Source: Sipunculus nudus (Eukaryota; Annelida; Sipuncula; Golfingiida; Sipunculidae). From it: a stretch of DNA of 64,000 bases. Location of the stretch: assembly GCA_026874595.1 (NCBI GenBank), contig CM049312.1, positions 74,622,429-74,686,428 on the forward strand, written 5' to 3'. The position numbers and the translations under genes were made by a program. Each line of letters starts with the position of its first letter. The first letter of the stretch is position 1. This document shows, piece by piece, positions 1-10,848 of the stretch. Below the pieces are notes generated by a model that searched no databases, had not been told where the DNA came from, and saw only the letters and a program-made list of their open reading frames with translations.

Positions 1-530
1 GAAATTTTGCATGTACATCCGTCTTGGGTAGATTTCTCATTTACAAGACAAGTGGAGCCACCTACAATCACGTATTGTAAGACTACGTTCATGCCCTTAT
101 CTAAGGACTGGTTTAATGTATCAGTCTGAAATTTCACATGTCCACCGATTTTGGATACCTCTATCTTGCACACAAGCCTGGTGGCGCCACCTATAACATT
201 TTTTTACATAGCGTACATTCATCATAGACCTGACAGGTGGCGCTATCTACCTTTTAATTTCCAAAGAATATGTTGCCTCTTTCTCAGGAGTTGTTTGATG
301 TATTCACCTTAAAAGGTGCATGTCAATAGATCTTGGAATGATTTATCATTACTTCTTACTGCTTGGACCACCTACAATCAATTTCATCTCGTACCCACTT
401 GTAGATCTGTCTTTGGAGAAAATTGCACTTATATGATGAGTTTAATCGGCATCTCTGATGCCACAAATTTGGAGTCATGTCATGTCAGGAGCATTGAATG
501 CCTTACTTTACCCATGCCTCTGTGATTTGG
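1..530. repeat. Diverged tandem repeat, about three units
   Basis: Three related units start near 1, 128 and 310. Each begins with a block like 'gcatgt..atc..tcttgg', continues through an AT-rich middle and reaches a 'ggtgg(c/a)(g)ccacctacaatca' block. Spacing is uneven (about 130 and 180 bases) and identity is low. The array starts at or before the window edge. A similar 'ggtggcgccacc' block reappears near 62580. No coding content was recognised. Confidence 0.45.
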
Positions 531-1044
531 CGGATACCTGTAGTCGCTTGTCGACTGCCCATTTTCTAAAGTTATGCATGTAAGTACACCTTCAGTCCCA
601 ATACATATAGTTTATACTGTAAATTACATTTGCTCATGCCAGTTGGGAACATTCTTGTGAAAATTTGCCGGATTCACACTATTGGAAGCCCTTGTCTTAG
701 AGACCTCAAATAAATAACATCTAATTATAAGTATAAACCCCTTCATCACTTTTTATCTATTCAAAGAAAGAAGAACAGAAGAACTGATGAAAATGTCGTT
801 TATAAATTTGTTACCAAAATAAAATAAGTTTACAAATGATTGTAATCCTCCAAAACAAGGATATCCAAGTGCAATTCCATTTACTGTCGGCAGTAAACTG
901 TTTTCTTAACTTCTGGTACTAAATAGTATAAGTATTACCAAGGGTGAGCGCGTTCGGTACTCCAGTCAATATGTTCCTGCAGTTTGGATTCTGCTTATAC
1001 ATGTACATGATTTTGTTCCAGATTTTCATTGTTACTAATGGAAT
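531..1044. other. Intergenic, nothing recognised
   Basis: AT-rich sequence with no open frame of note, no tandem structure and no recognised repeat. Confidence 0.5.
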
Positions 1045-1290
1045 TAGAAATTAGCACTCAGAGAGTGCAGACCTCCGCCAAAGCAGCTTATTACCCCCAT
1101 ATGACTTTGTCAGAAATGCAGTATCTTTCCAAAAGAAAAATCCTGAATCCAGATGATGATCCGGTGCCCCCAAAATTAAATCAATTGTTCCTTTTATAAT
1201 TGCCGAGGTATTCGGAAGATTTTCATCAAAATCCGTTAATGACTTTTTGAGTGATGTTGCTAACAGACAAACAAATAAAGAAAAGTCCTA
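1045..1290 (+). mobile_element. Dispersed retroelement-type tail repeat
   Basis: The stretch has the composition of a very common invertebrate dispersed repeat: 'gagagtgcagacctccgcca', then 'aaattaaatcaattgttcc', then 'catcaaaatccgttaatgac', 'tttttgagt.atgttgctaacag', ending in a short (ACAAA)-like tail ('acagacaaacaaataaag'). I recognise this as a non-LTR-associated family from general familiarity, not from a search. No protein is encoded. Confidence 0.45.
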
Positions 1291-2021
1291 TGAAAGGAAA
1301 ATTTAACTTTTTTATGCCATCTTGCTGAATTTAAGTATGAGAACAAAGACTGTGGCCAGCTTAGACAAAAGGTAAATCCGGCGCTGTTATTAAATTTTTT
1401 TTTAAGTTATTGAACAAAAATATAATTCGGCCAGTCACGTATTTAACTCTCTCTGTGCTCACAATACCTCTGAAATAAGAGGTTGTCTAGTACAAATATC
1501 CAGAACAAATAAAAAAAGTTTCTCAGATCTAAAAAGTCTGTGCGACAGGTAGCCTCGGGAGATATTCTCTTCAGATAGACCCAAACGCTTTCGGCAATCA
1601 CAGTTAACTCTCTAAGACCCAGATTTTGATGGAGTGTTTATGAGGTATTAGCCCGCGCCCTGTGTTCCCATCAATTGCATATTAATCAGGAAGCACAAGA
1701 GACGGATCACAGCCAATCTGATCAGAGGCGAAAGATCACAGCCGCTGTTTCCTGTCTCGTACCAGCTTGGTCCCGGCGATCTTTCAGTCGGAACCTCACT
1801 CTCATACATAAGTAACACTAAAAACGAAGTAAAAAAAAGAGCTTAAATAAACCGGAATCCACAACAGTATAAATGCATGCTGTAGGATAAAGAAATGATG
1901 AATCAGCTCCATATGATGTCAGCAAGTGTCATGTGACCTTGTGCTCTCTCTCTTGTTCACCGAAATTACAGACACCACTTTGAAGGGATTTTGTTTGTCT
2001 GGGGCTTAACCTAATTATGAC
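1291..2021. other. Intergenic, nothing recognised
   Basis: No supported gene. The part around 1640-1800 is less AT-rich and contains the word 'gatcacagcc' twice, but no open frame or splice structure stands out. Confidence 0.45.
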
Positions 2022-2497
2022 GGGGGGGGGGGGTGCAGCAAACTCGAAATTTAGAGCCTCTCTGAGAATTGGTCCCAGGACTAATGTTAAATATATGGTT
2101 TACAATGCGGGTACAAAAGCATAGGCTTACTCTGTGATACAACATCATCTCAGCGAATACTTATGTCTCACAGACCGCCAGTTCCGTATTTTGGCGGTAT
2201 GGAAATTTTGTAAAAACTAAAAACTCTTCACGCAGCGGTTGTAAACTGCAGTCGTCCCAGACATATTTTCGAGTAACCGCTGCTTTGTATAGCCAGGTTC
2301 TCAGGGTTGGAACATCAGGGTGAACACAGAGCAAAGAATTTTAATTAGACAAATGAGAGCGTGGTATATAACATTGTGCATCCAGCTCCAAATTTTAACA
2401 TGCGACACCCGCTCTTGTTGTTCTGATAACACCCGTTCTGGTATTGGGAGGGGGGAGGGGGTAACTCCCGTTCTGGCAAGGGGGGGGGGGGGGGGGT
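2022..2497. repeat. Poly-G tracts
   Basis: A run of about 12 G at 2022-2033, and a G-rich block at 2445-2497 ending in about 19 consecutive G. Between them is ordinary sequence. A short open frame across the second block (2320-2502) is a composition artefact ending in poly-glycine. Confidence 0.8.
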
Positions 2498-2499
2498 GT

Positions 2500-3384
2500 T
2501 AACAGTGTTCTTTCGAAAAGGCTTTTCTTATTTGATTTTATGACTGAACTTGAGAAATAGGATGATCAAGGAGCAGGCAAATATCAAAACACAATGTATT
2601 TTAACAAAAATTTTGATTTAATGTTTTATGGTTTCAGTGTTGGTTTAGATAATTATCCCAGATGGTTGATAATTGATTCACTGTCCAATATTTTATTTCA
2701 GACATTAAACCTTATTTTAAAAAATAAATTCGTGATACTGGTGTTTGGATGAGTTTTTTATTCAATATATTCCGGAATGCCAAATCTTCAAAGTTCATAT
2801 GAGTGAGAGCAAGCGCTCTGGTGGTCGCAGGAGAAATTATGAGCGGACAGTATAATCAAGCTTATGATTGGTCTGAATAGAGGTCATTAGGTGCTCCCTC
2901 CAATATGTCCTGTGGCTTGTTCCTCCAATATTTTAACTGTCTGTGACAGGTACAGGCTTCATCAATGGCATGACAATAACGCTTCAAGGGACTACATGCG
3001 TTCCCGGAGTGTACTTACGGTAACAGAGATACACATTACCTTTGACCTGGTGAGAGGGTCAAATCAATCCGGAAGTCTCGGTACTCTAAGGTCATACATC
3101 ACAGGATTGCGCCACAGAATCTTTTAAGTAAATCACCGACGAGATCTCGCGATATGCCACGGTACTTCCCAAGTTTACACCGCGGTTTATCTCAAAGGCT
3201 GTCCGTCTTTGACCTATAAATTACTTTCATTAAAACAGCCCGTCTTAATGGTGTGGCCAGAGTTGACCTTGAAACAAACACACTGAGGTTGTGGGACGAT
3301 CAAAGGTCCAGGCGAAGGCGACAAACATTTTGGTTGCTTGTAGGAAGAATAGTATTGATAATTTAGTGCAACCGACACGGAATT
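2500..3384. other. Intergenic, nothing recognised
   Basis: No recognised gene or repeat. The 78-codon frame at 2891-3127 has no domain, splice or compositional support. Confidence 0.45.
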
Positions 3385-3668
3385 TCCATTGATTTATAAA
3401 ATACTTTTGATTAACAATCAGTTACAGAAATCATGACCCTTTTGTGGGGAAAAATAATTAAATATCATTATGAATTTATTCTCACTTAAAAGCTGTGGCT
3501 TGTTGTAAGTCAGCGACGAAAGATGATTATCTCTGTGGATTTACAAAAATATTTTGATTTACAATCAATTTAAAAAAAATGGTCCTTTTGTGGGAAAAAT
3601 AAAATTAAATATCATTAAAAGTTGAAGTATTATTACAAGTCAACGACGAAAGCTGATTATCTCTCAGA
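3385..3668. repeat. Tandem duplication of ~140 bp
   Basis: Two adjacent copies (about 3388-3535 and 3536-3668) share 'gatttacaa..aat(a/c)ttttgatt.acaatca', 'ccttttgtggg.aaaaat', 'aaatatcatta' and 'acaagtca(g/a)cgacgaaag(a/c)tgattatctct'. The second copy is a little shorter. No coding content. Confidence 0.7.
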
Positions 3669-4574
3669 TCTATGTACTAGTACTGTGTTACCAAAATTGA
3701 CTTTTAATTCATGAAAAACAATAACAAATGAGACTCCCGAAATTCATGTCGATTTTTGTATAATCATCTTCTATTGTATTATTATAAATAATTCTTTGGT
3801 GTTGGCTGTACCCAGAAGATAATTTAAGCAAAAAAAGGAATGAAATTTCATAATATTTTGGATTCGAAATGGCCAAAAAATGCAATTTTCCAGGGAAAAA
3901 ATTGCATATATTTGCATGTATTACCATGCCATATAGATATAAGAAATGAACAGGAAGTTTGTTTAAAAAAGGCATATTACAGTAATTACATTAAAGCCAA
4001 AATACTTACAGTCGTTACAGATATTAAATCTATTTCAAATACGTAACATATTGTTTAATTATGAAGCACTTTATCATCAATCATATGTACAGCACAGTAA
4101 AGATTCTCGTAAATCCTTCCGTGGCTGTCACGTAAAATGCAGAATAATTTCATTTATACACTTTAATTAGAACATTAATAACATTAAGTATCATATTCAT
4201 CAATTTAATTTAAATCATGAACAATTAATTTACATTTGAGACAGATGATAAATGCTCCAGCCGAAAACATCCATCAAACCTTATTAATTTTATTAATTTA
4301 TTGTTCAAGGAAACCGTCTGATTAATATTGTTTATGTTGATCTCTCGCTAAAATATTGAATGTCGTCAAAACTAACTATGAATGGAATGAGAATAAGTAG
4401 ACAATTTGGTTCGCTTCAGCTTATTTTGCAATATTTTATATTAAATGCTAAACTAAAATAAAAACCGTAAATTTTAAGTCGTTACGACACTGAAAAGAAC
4501 TTTTCAGCGGATTTCAACCCTATCTATACATATAAACGCATGTGTACATGTAAAGCCTATCTATACATACACAC
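3669..4574. other. AT-rich intergenic
   Basis: Strongly AT-rich. Open frames on both strands at 3709-4046 overlap each other, have no recognisable domain, and are best treated as chance. Confidence 0.5.
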
Positions 4575-4615
4575 ATATATATAACATATATATATATATA
4601 TTTATATATATATAT

Positions 4616-4658
<43 letters not shown>
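4575..4658. repeat. Compound microsatellite (AT)n-(GA)n
   Basis: An imperfect AT run (4575-4618) passes directly into an uninterrupted GA run (4621-4658). Confidence 0.95.
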
Positions 4659-4659
4659 A

Positions 4660-5484
4660 TTTGATATAAATACACAAATAAAATATACACATCATAAAAA
4701 TTTAAAGATGAGCTATTGTCATTGTTAGGCTGCTCCAATATTATTAATCTTATTTCTACAAAATGTCAACAGGATTTGTATTCTAAGTGATCCCTATAAT
4801 ATAACATACAGACCATTATAAACTGTCAGACAATCAGTCATATTTTTCATCATATGTGATAATATACAAGCTTATTTAAACAAACATGTTATATCTGTAA
4901 ACAGAAAACAATGAGAAAGTCGCGTTCCCAAAACTAACTGTCTACTGAGTGTACCTCCCGAAGAGAACTGAACAAAATGACAATTCTGACACTTCATCAT
5001 TGGATATACAAGTAAACAGTGATGTTATGAGACACTTTTGATTTACATCTGTCATACACTGTATACATAGTCAGTGACTGGGGCTCCCGTTGGGGGTCCT
5101 ACAGGGCCCACTTGTTTTTAGCCATGTCTCAAAGGACCCGGTGACTTGACAGTTTATCCATTTGCTGGTATACTAGAAACAAATAATTGTTCAAAAACAA
5201 CTGGTGACATTTAATACAAATCCCACAGTGTATTCTATAATAGCCTACATTAACTGTCCCTCTAAAGGTGGATTTGTCCAAAACCGGGGTCATTTCTTAA
5301 TTTAATACTTTTTTATGTAGGTGGCACTGTCATTGTAAAAGCAACTTTTTGGTGTCCTGTTGGTATTCATATCCGTGAAAGGCAATAATTCAAAAGTCTC
5401 ACAAATATAAATGTGTAAAAGGCTAGTGATTTTACTTTAAAAGGTTAAAACATCCTGGTCCGAAAATTCAGTTTTGAAATTTTA
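4660..5484. other. Intergenic, nothing recognised
   Basis: No gene, repeat or regulatory structure I can support. Confidence 0.45.
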
Positions 5485-5675
5485 ATGAATATTCTGGTAC
5501 TGACGTAAAATTCCTGCATTTTTTATTCTTCTGGTATTAACATAATAGCTTCAGATTATTAGAGGATATTATGGTTCTGACTTCATATAGTAATAATCTG
5601 TTACTGGGTCCCCTGGTTCTAACGTCAAAGCTTTAGATTGCGACATGAGCTCTTGTTCCTGACGTCACAGCTTAA
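5485..5675. repeat. Degenerate ~40-bp tandem repeat
   Basis: Five degenerate units near 5490, 5530, 5570, 5612 and 5652 share 'TCTGGT(A/T)CT(G/A)ACGT.A.AGCTT.AGATT'. The last unit contains a perfect TGACGTCA palindrome at about 5660. Identity is low but phase is regular at 37-42 bases. Confidence 0.5.
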
Positions 5676-5965
5676 AGGGCTGAACCACGACGTCCGCTTG
5701 TGTCGTGGCAGTGGACCAGGTAACAATACACGTCGTGGAGAAGCACACGACACGAGGAGAGTGTCAGCTTTGCATCGCGGGCCGCGCGACACGATCGAGC
5801 ATGTTCGATTTGTCGTGCGATGGAAGGCCGTGTCGAGTTGCGTCGGCTTATTCCCGACACAACTCGACACGGATCGTGCTGTGGAGTTTGACGCGCGACA
5901 CATTTTATACACTACACGAAGCGCTAGGCGACGCCAACCGACACAACCAAGTTGCTACGGATGAG
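5676..5965. repeat. CGACAC/GTGTCG-rich palindromic block
   Basis: A GC-rich island in AT-rich surroundings, built from repeated CGACAC/GTGTCG and CACGAC/GTCGTG words on both strands. It contains a strong hairpin with arms 5828-5846 and 5854-5872 (19 bp, one mismatch, 7-nt loop). A smaller hairpin has CCACGAC/GTCGTGG arms near 5685-5708. Overlapping open frames in several phases here result from low stop-codon density. It is probably part of a DNA transposon or satellite. A related block occurs in opposite orientation at 8345-8460. Confidence 0.6.
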
Positions 5966-7012
5966 GGGAATTAGCACAAAACACAAAGTATAAGTTCCAT
6001 ATTATTGATTGAGATATCACTTCGTCTCATGGTGCATTTTTATAATTTCACCCTCTTGACCTGACTGCCAATAGCTGTCCAGCAGGCCCGAGCGGCCTCA
6101 CCCATTGCCTCGTTTTCACTCGTCTTTCGGTATGACACGTAGCATTACCCGGCGCTTTAGTTGTGTGCTACACTCGAACATATGAACATATACAGAAATA
6201 TAATTTTATCTAGATGTTGACATTCATAGAACAAATTAATTGTGAAAGTTTGTGATTTTTAATTCACCCTGAGCAACCTGAACTTGTTAAATAACCATAG
6301 AATATATCTATACACATGTATATAAAGGACGAAGGTCTAAATCAAATGATTATAAGTGAAAAGAACTGGATTCGTCCCTACAGAATAATCAAGCAGACTC
6401 CGCACTGCTCAAGGGCTTTTCAATACAAACACCGGCAAATTGATGTAAGCAAATATATGGTGTGGGATATAGAAACACTAACAAATCTAAACAACATACT
6501 ATAAATACTATGTATATACTAGTAGTATTACTGTCTCTTCTACGTTGATACACATTAACATATTGATAAAATGGCATGGTTATCTAAAAAAAATTACATT
6601 TCTCATCCATCAGTATTCATCAAGCTTACTGCCTGAACAAATTAATTAAGTGCACAAACAGACATAACAGTACATTCGGTAGCATACAGTTGATACTATA
6701 CTGCATATTAATACAAACCTGTTTTTAAAGTAACTGCTTCAATTCATTTGTAGCATACAAAAGTAAGAAATAGCTTTGTGGTATCGAACATGACCTCAAA
6801 CATGACTATAAGCCCTAAAGGTGTTAAACTAACCAGTATATGTGTTACAGTGTTGAAGTGTATGCTAGGTTTTTGCAGCAATCCATCATTGGATAACATT
6901 GATAATGCGTTAGCAAATTAATTCATTCAGTACTCATGCGTATAATCGATTAACATTAATGACAACAGAGTACATCCACAGTTATAATATTTGATACATC
7001 AAGAACAATAAT
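5966..7012. other. Intergenic with one short shared block
   Basis: Mostly unrecognised AT-rich sequence. The stretch near 6111-6154 ('gttttcact' plus 'cgtctttcggtatgacac' and 'gtagca') is nearly repeated at about 8346-8384, where seven extra bases separate the two halves. Confidence 0.5.
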
Positions 7013-7156
7013 AGAATAAATGCACAACAAATATTGGATATACGTGTGATGTATCTGGCGAGCTTGTATACACATGGAATAAATGCACAAACAAATATTG
7101 GATTTACATGTGTATATACGATATACAATGTATTCGGCAAGCTTGTATACGCATGA
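7013..7156. repeat. Tandem duplication of ~66-78 bp
   Basis: Two adjacent copies (about 7013-7078 and 7079-7156) share 'gaataaatgcaca.acaaatattgga' and 'ggc(g/a)agcttgtatac(a/g)catg'. The second carries about 12 extra bases in a TA-rich centre. Confidence 0.7.
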
Positions 7157-7179
7157 CAGAACAACAAATAAATCATTGC

Positions 7180-8347
7180 TTATGATCGTCTATTACTGGG
7201 CTTATCTGAAGGGATTTTCTCATGCATTTTCTCTGCATACTCTTTACACTTGGGTGAAAGATCGGCAAGGTCTACCCAGCAGTTGTAAGAGCTATCAAAT
7301 GTGAGCCATTTGACTCTTTATTGCCAAACTCCCTTAGAATAAGGGTAGCGTTTTCTTAGTATCTTTTCAACTTCATAGTAAATGTCATCATGACCTTGCC
7401 TAGTCCCATGATCATTATCATTGATATTTTCCCCATGCTCAGCCTGTACCTGATCATCAGTCGGTGTCTGTTTATGGTCATCCGTAATTTGATCATTGTC
7501 ATTCGCTTGTCCGTCAGCCATATCAGGCACACTGATACTGGTGTTGTCGCCTGTCTGGTATCCATTTAGCTGTTCACCATCAGTATTGTCCAAAACATAC
7601 TCACCTGGATTAGATCGTACAAAACCCCTTTTTAGGCGATCAATATGTATTTTGTTGTGCAAGAGCTTACCGTCAGATATGCGGCGTACACGAAAATGTA
7701 TGTTTGACAGTTTCTCTAAGATGTAATACGGACCTGTCCATGGGCGACTAAGCTTTTTGCTGTTCCCTGTTTTAATATCGGGATTGTACAGATACACTGT
7801 GTCACCTACTGAAAAATTTGGTTCGTTCGCCAGTTTTTCCGATCTTCTTTTCATTGCTTCTTTCCTATCTTCTAGGATAACTGTTGCTAGTTGTCGAGCT
7901 AACATTTTTGTGATGTAGTCAGCAGCGCCATGACTTATTGTCGCTTGTAACTCAAATTCGTTTCCAAGAAATGATTTTTGGTGATACCCATTGTTCAAAA
8001 AGAAAGGGGTATATTCTGTTGAATCAAGGCATGGGCTGTTATTGTAAATCGCCTGTACAAATGGTACAAATCTATCCCATTCATCTTGATTATTTGCATC
8101 TAAATACTTGGACAACGTTTGAGTGATGAAAGGCATCATTCGTTCAGACTGACCGTTGCACTGTGGGTGACGACTGGTACAATGCGTATGTTTCACTCCT
8201 TATTGTTTGCAAACTTCTCTCATAAGCTGAGATAAATAATTTGTTCCTCTATCAGAATGCAAGTATGATGGTGTATTGTGTCTCAGTATAACACGCTGTA
8301 TGAACGTTGTGGCGCACGTTGCAGCTTTAATATCCGGAATGGGCGTT
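7180..8347 (-). pseudogene. Ty3/gypsy pol remnant: integrase plus chromodomain
   Basis: This is the 3' part of a gypsy-type polyprotein, read on the minus strand from about 8347 down to a TAA at 7180-7182. Visible signatures in order are: integrase core with HSDRGTNY (second catalytic Asp), HPQCNGQSER (catalytic Glu, exactly 35 residues after the Asp as in the D,D-35-E family), a GPYYILEKL segment (GPY/F module), an acidic linker, and a C-terminal YYEVEKILRKR...VKWLTFDSSYNCWVDL stretch that fits a chromodomain. Two in-frame stops break it: TAA at 8200-8202 inside the core and TAA at 7318-7320 inside the chromodomain. There is no frameshift. Similarity ends abruptly near 8347, so the first catalytic Asp, RT and RNase H are absent. 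No LTR was found downstream. The chromodomain suggests the chromovirus-like branch. Confidence 0.9.
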
Positions 8348-8460
8348 TTCACTCCCGGAACGTCTTTCAGTATGACACGTAGCAAAGTGTCGGATTGTGG
8401 CGCCTGACATCTGTGTCGATCCGCGTCGCGCTGTGTTGAGATGCGTGTCGGCCTTGGTGA
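8345..8460 (-). repeat. Inverted relative of the CGACAC block
   Basis: Read on the minus strand, this segment contains CGACAC words, 'aggcg..ca..tccgacac' and 'gctacg' in the same order as 5925-5955 on the plus strand. The two GC-rich blocks therefore flank the gypsy remnant in inverted orientation. Similarity is patchy. Confidence 0.4.
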
Positions 8461-8789
8461 TATAGGCCTTTCAAGAAGAAATTATCAAAATTGTCCAAAC
8501 AGTAAGGAAACGTATTCATGCAAGTATTTTTTTAAATATTTAAGTATTATCGTTTTGTCTGTAGTACTTATGGACAGGTACCAGGAAACATGTTTGCCAT
8601 GTGTGCACTGTACTGCATTTTACATGATTTAAACTTTGACTGATAAACTTGCGTCACACCCTCATTCAAATAATGTAAATGATTTTTGCTTTTAGAAAAC
8701 TGATATAATTCAGTGACACCAAATCCGACACGTATACTTTAATCACTCCTAAGAGTCAGAAGCGGATCAAGGGTCCGGCCCTCTAACCA
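8461..8789. other. Intergenic, nothing recognised
   Basis: No supported feature. Confidence 0.45.
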
Positions 8790-8886
8790 CCCCCCCCCCC
8801 CCCCCCCACCTTTATAGGCACCACAATTTTTGTAAAGGTTTCAGACCAGTTTTTGCTGCCTGGACACCCCCCCCCCCCCCCCCCCC
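8790..8886. repeat. Two long poly-C tracts
   Basis: Runs of about 18 C (8790-8807) and about 20 C (8867-8886), separated by 60 bases. Confidence 0.9.
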
Positions 8887-8943
8887 TTTCCGGACCTGAT
8901 GTGATCTGCCATTGTGTTACTTTCTTAAAGTGTTTTTTCTCAA

Positions 8944-9413
8944 AGGGGCCTATTTGGGTATCTTAACCTATTAACTTCAGATAATTCCTTGAACAGTTTA
9001 TGAAAATAGGCCAGAAAACACCGATCCCACCGCACACAGGCTGTTCATTTTGTTCATATCCACGTGTTTATTACATTTGAAAGCCTGGCAAAATATTCCA
9101 AGCACATTTTACATGCGCATCTGGCGACAAGTTAGACGGCCAGATATTTGCAAACGGCGTTTTGCTGCTAGTGACCTTTAAATTTCTGCAAAGATGTGAC
9201 CAACCACCTTCAGTTACATGTTTTTTTTTCTGTTTGTCAACACTAGCGCATGTACCGTTTTAACTAACAACCCTTAGATTACTAGCTCATACATCCGTCA
9301 CTGAAGCGTTATAAGTACGTTCCTTAACAGGAACAAGCTACAGTTCGTTAATATGTATACGCAGAGTAAGCCAGAAATAAAAAAAACATCTACAGTTACA
9401 TGAATAGCTGGCT
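8944..9413 (+). mobile_element. MITE family B, copy 1 (TTAA type)
   Basis: This is the first of five dispersed ~350-470-bp copies. Shared landmarks are 'AGGGGCC' at the left end, 'ataggccagaaaac.cc', 'cacacaggctgttc', 'tttgttcatatccac', 'gt.agacg', 'tttctgtttgtcaacat' and 'tgaatagctggctttaaa' at the right end. The right end is followed by TTAA; the left flank has decayed to TCAA. Non-coding. The TTAA ends suggest piggyBac-type mobilisation (inference). Confidence 0.75.
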
Positions 9414-9579
9414 TTAAATAGGTTCCTGTACCGGTAGGCTGTTGCGGTTGAGATACAGTTATGACAAGCCATATATAATGTATATAGGTGTTAGGTATGG
9501 CATGGCAGGGCAGTGGTCTACCCTGATCAAGCGACCACTCTACGCATCAACCATCACGGCTTCGCTCGCTATTGATTGC

Positions 9580-9736
9580 AGGCAACTCATTCTGGCAGGA
9601 GGTCGTTAAAAAGCAATTGTTCGCCCGGGGCCGGGACCATTTGTTGTTGCGAATGCGACTGGAACCGGCTTACTGTCCTCACGGTCCCGGTTTGCCAATT
9701 ATCACAAGATGCTAGGAGCTATTCTTCGGGGATTAA
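9580..9736 (+). other. Possible internal exon (weak)
   Basis: A GC-richer stretch lies between a plausible acceptor ('ctattgattgcag' ending about 9580) and a strong donor (AAG/GTAAGA at about 9736). One frame is open across all of it and includes a cysteine cluster (CCCEC). No homology was recognised, and a repeat or chance structure is equally possible. Confidence 0.22.
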
Positions 9737-9739
9737 GGT

Positions 9740-10197
9740 AAGACAAACTCCGTATTTCTTCCAAAAGTGTTGACAGAACGGGAATTACTTACACAGGAAT
9801 AATAAGTAGTACTTCTTCTGTCGTACGCTGGAAACGCATCGGAAACCGACAGTGCTTATGTACATGGGGTTTTCTAATTTTACTTTCTTATTGGCAATTT
9901 CTGCAGGAAAATCTAACAAACTCTCTGTGTATATCTCTCAATAAGTTTCTGCGATCAGTTAACATCAGGTGGTTTCCTATCCATTATTACTGTAGGGACG
10001 TGATTCTAAAATTAAGTCTTACTCTTAATCTGTCGGTAATGGTATATTTTTGCTGGGTAGGCCAGGTAATTATTTGAATCAACGAAATCAGATTTGACAG
10101 ATACGTTCTGTCAGGTGACCAATGGCGGATATCGCCCCGGTACAAGCATAGCCTATTAATGTTGAAGTATAGCTCAGAACCTTTTTCTTGAAAAATA
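9740..10197. other. Intergenic, nothing recognised
   Basis: No supported feature. Confidence 0.45.
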
Positions 10198-10848
10198 CGT
10201 AAAGCTTTAATTTACTTCGCTGGCCAATTCCGCAAATCAGCCCAAAAGTCATTTAATATTAAATATAGATCTGCTGAAGTATATCATTTTCAACTTGGTG
10301 TAGTTTTCTTTCTAATAGTATATGTATTTATGAAATTCATATTAATTTTCAAATGAAATTTAATTTTTAAAAAGTATTTTTAAATGGTACACAATTTTAA
10401 GCAACCAGGAATAGCAAACCACTTTTAAATGGGCTAACATCAAACCACATGACAAATCTCAAACCCAGTTTTCTTAGTTTTTTCTTCTATCATGTTTCAC
10501 TCATATATAAAAATTGGAATTTAATTTTTTGATCGGATCAAAATTTTAGTTTTAAGTTAAAAAGAAACTTGTTACAGGAAAAACAAAATCGCGGATTTGC
10601 CCATTAAAAAGTAGTTTGCTGTGACTGGTTGCTTAAAACTGTGTTCCATTTAAAAACTTAAATTTGTCAAAAATTTTAAAATTTCACATGAAAATAAATG
10701 TTAATTTAATTAATACATGTACCAATAGAAGAGCTTTGTACCAGGTGTTAAATGATATATACTTCATGGAGTCTAAAATACAATTAAAACTGCTTCTTGA
10801 TTCATTTTAAAATTAGGGTTTTTGCCAGGGATGCTGCCTTAAAGCACG
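10198..10848. mobile_element. Foldback (long inverted-repeat) element
   Basis: Almost the whole segment folds back on itself. Matching pairs include 'tttttaaatgg.acaca.ttt' at ~10378 against ~10655, 'taagcaaccag' at ~10398 against ~10630, 'gaagtatat.tcatttt' at ~10276 against ~10760, and 'ctggcc' at ~10220 against 'ctggca' at ~10825. Arms are about 300 bases with moderate identity. The centre is an exact TTTTGATC-G-GATCAAAA palindrome near 10527-10543. Outer ends carry 'gctttaa' on both sides. Non-coding. Confidence 0.8.

Noticed and set aside
4520-4738. 72-codon minus frame with Ser-Leu and Tyr-Ile runs
   Set aside because: Produced entirely by the AT/GA compound microsatellite.
5625-5974. 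Four overlapping open frames on both strands
   Set aside because: All are shadows of the CGACAC-rich block, which lacks stop-prone AT words. None has a domain or splice evidence.
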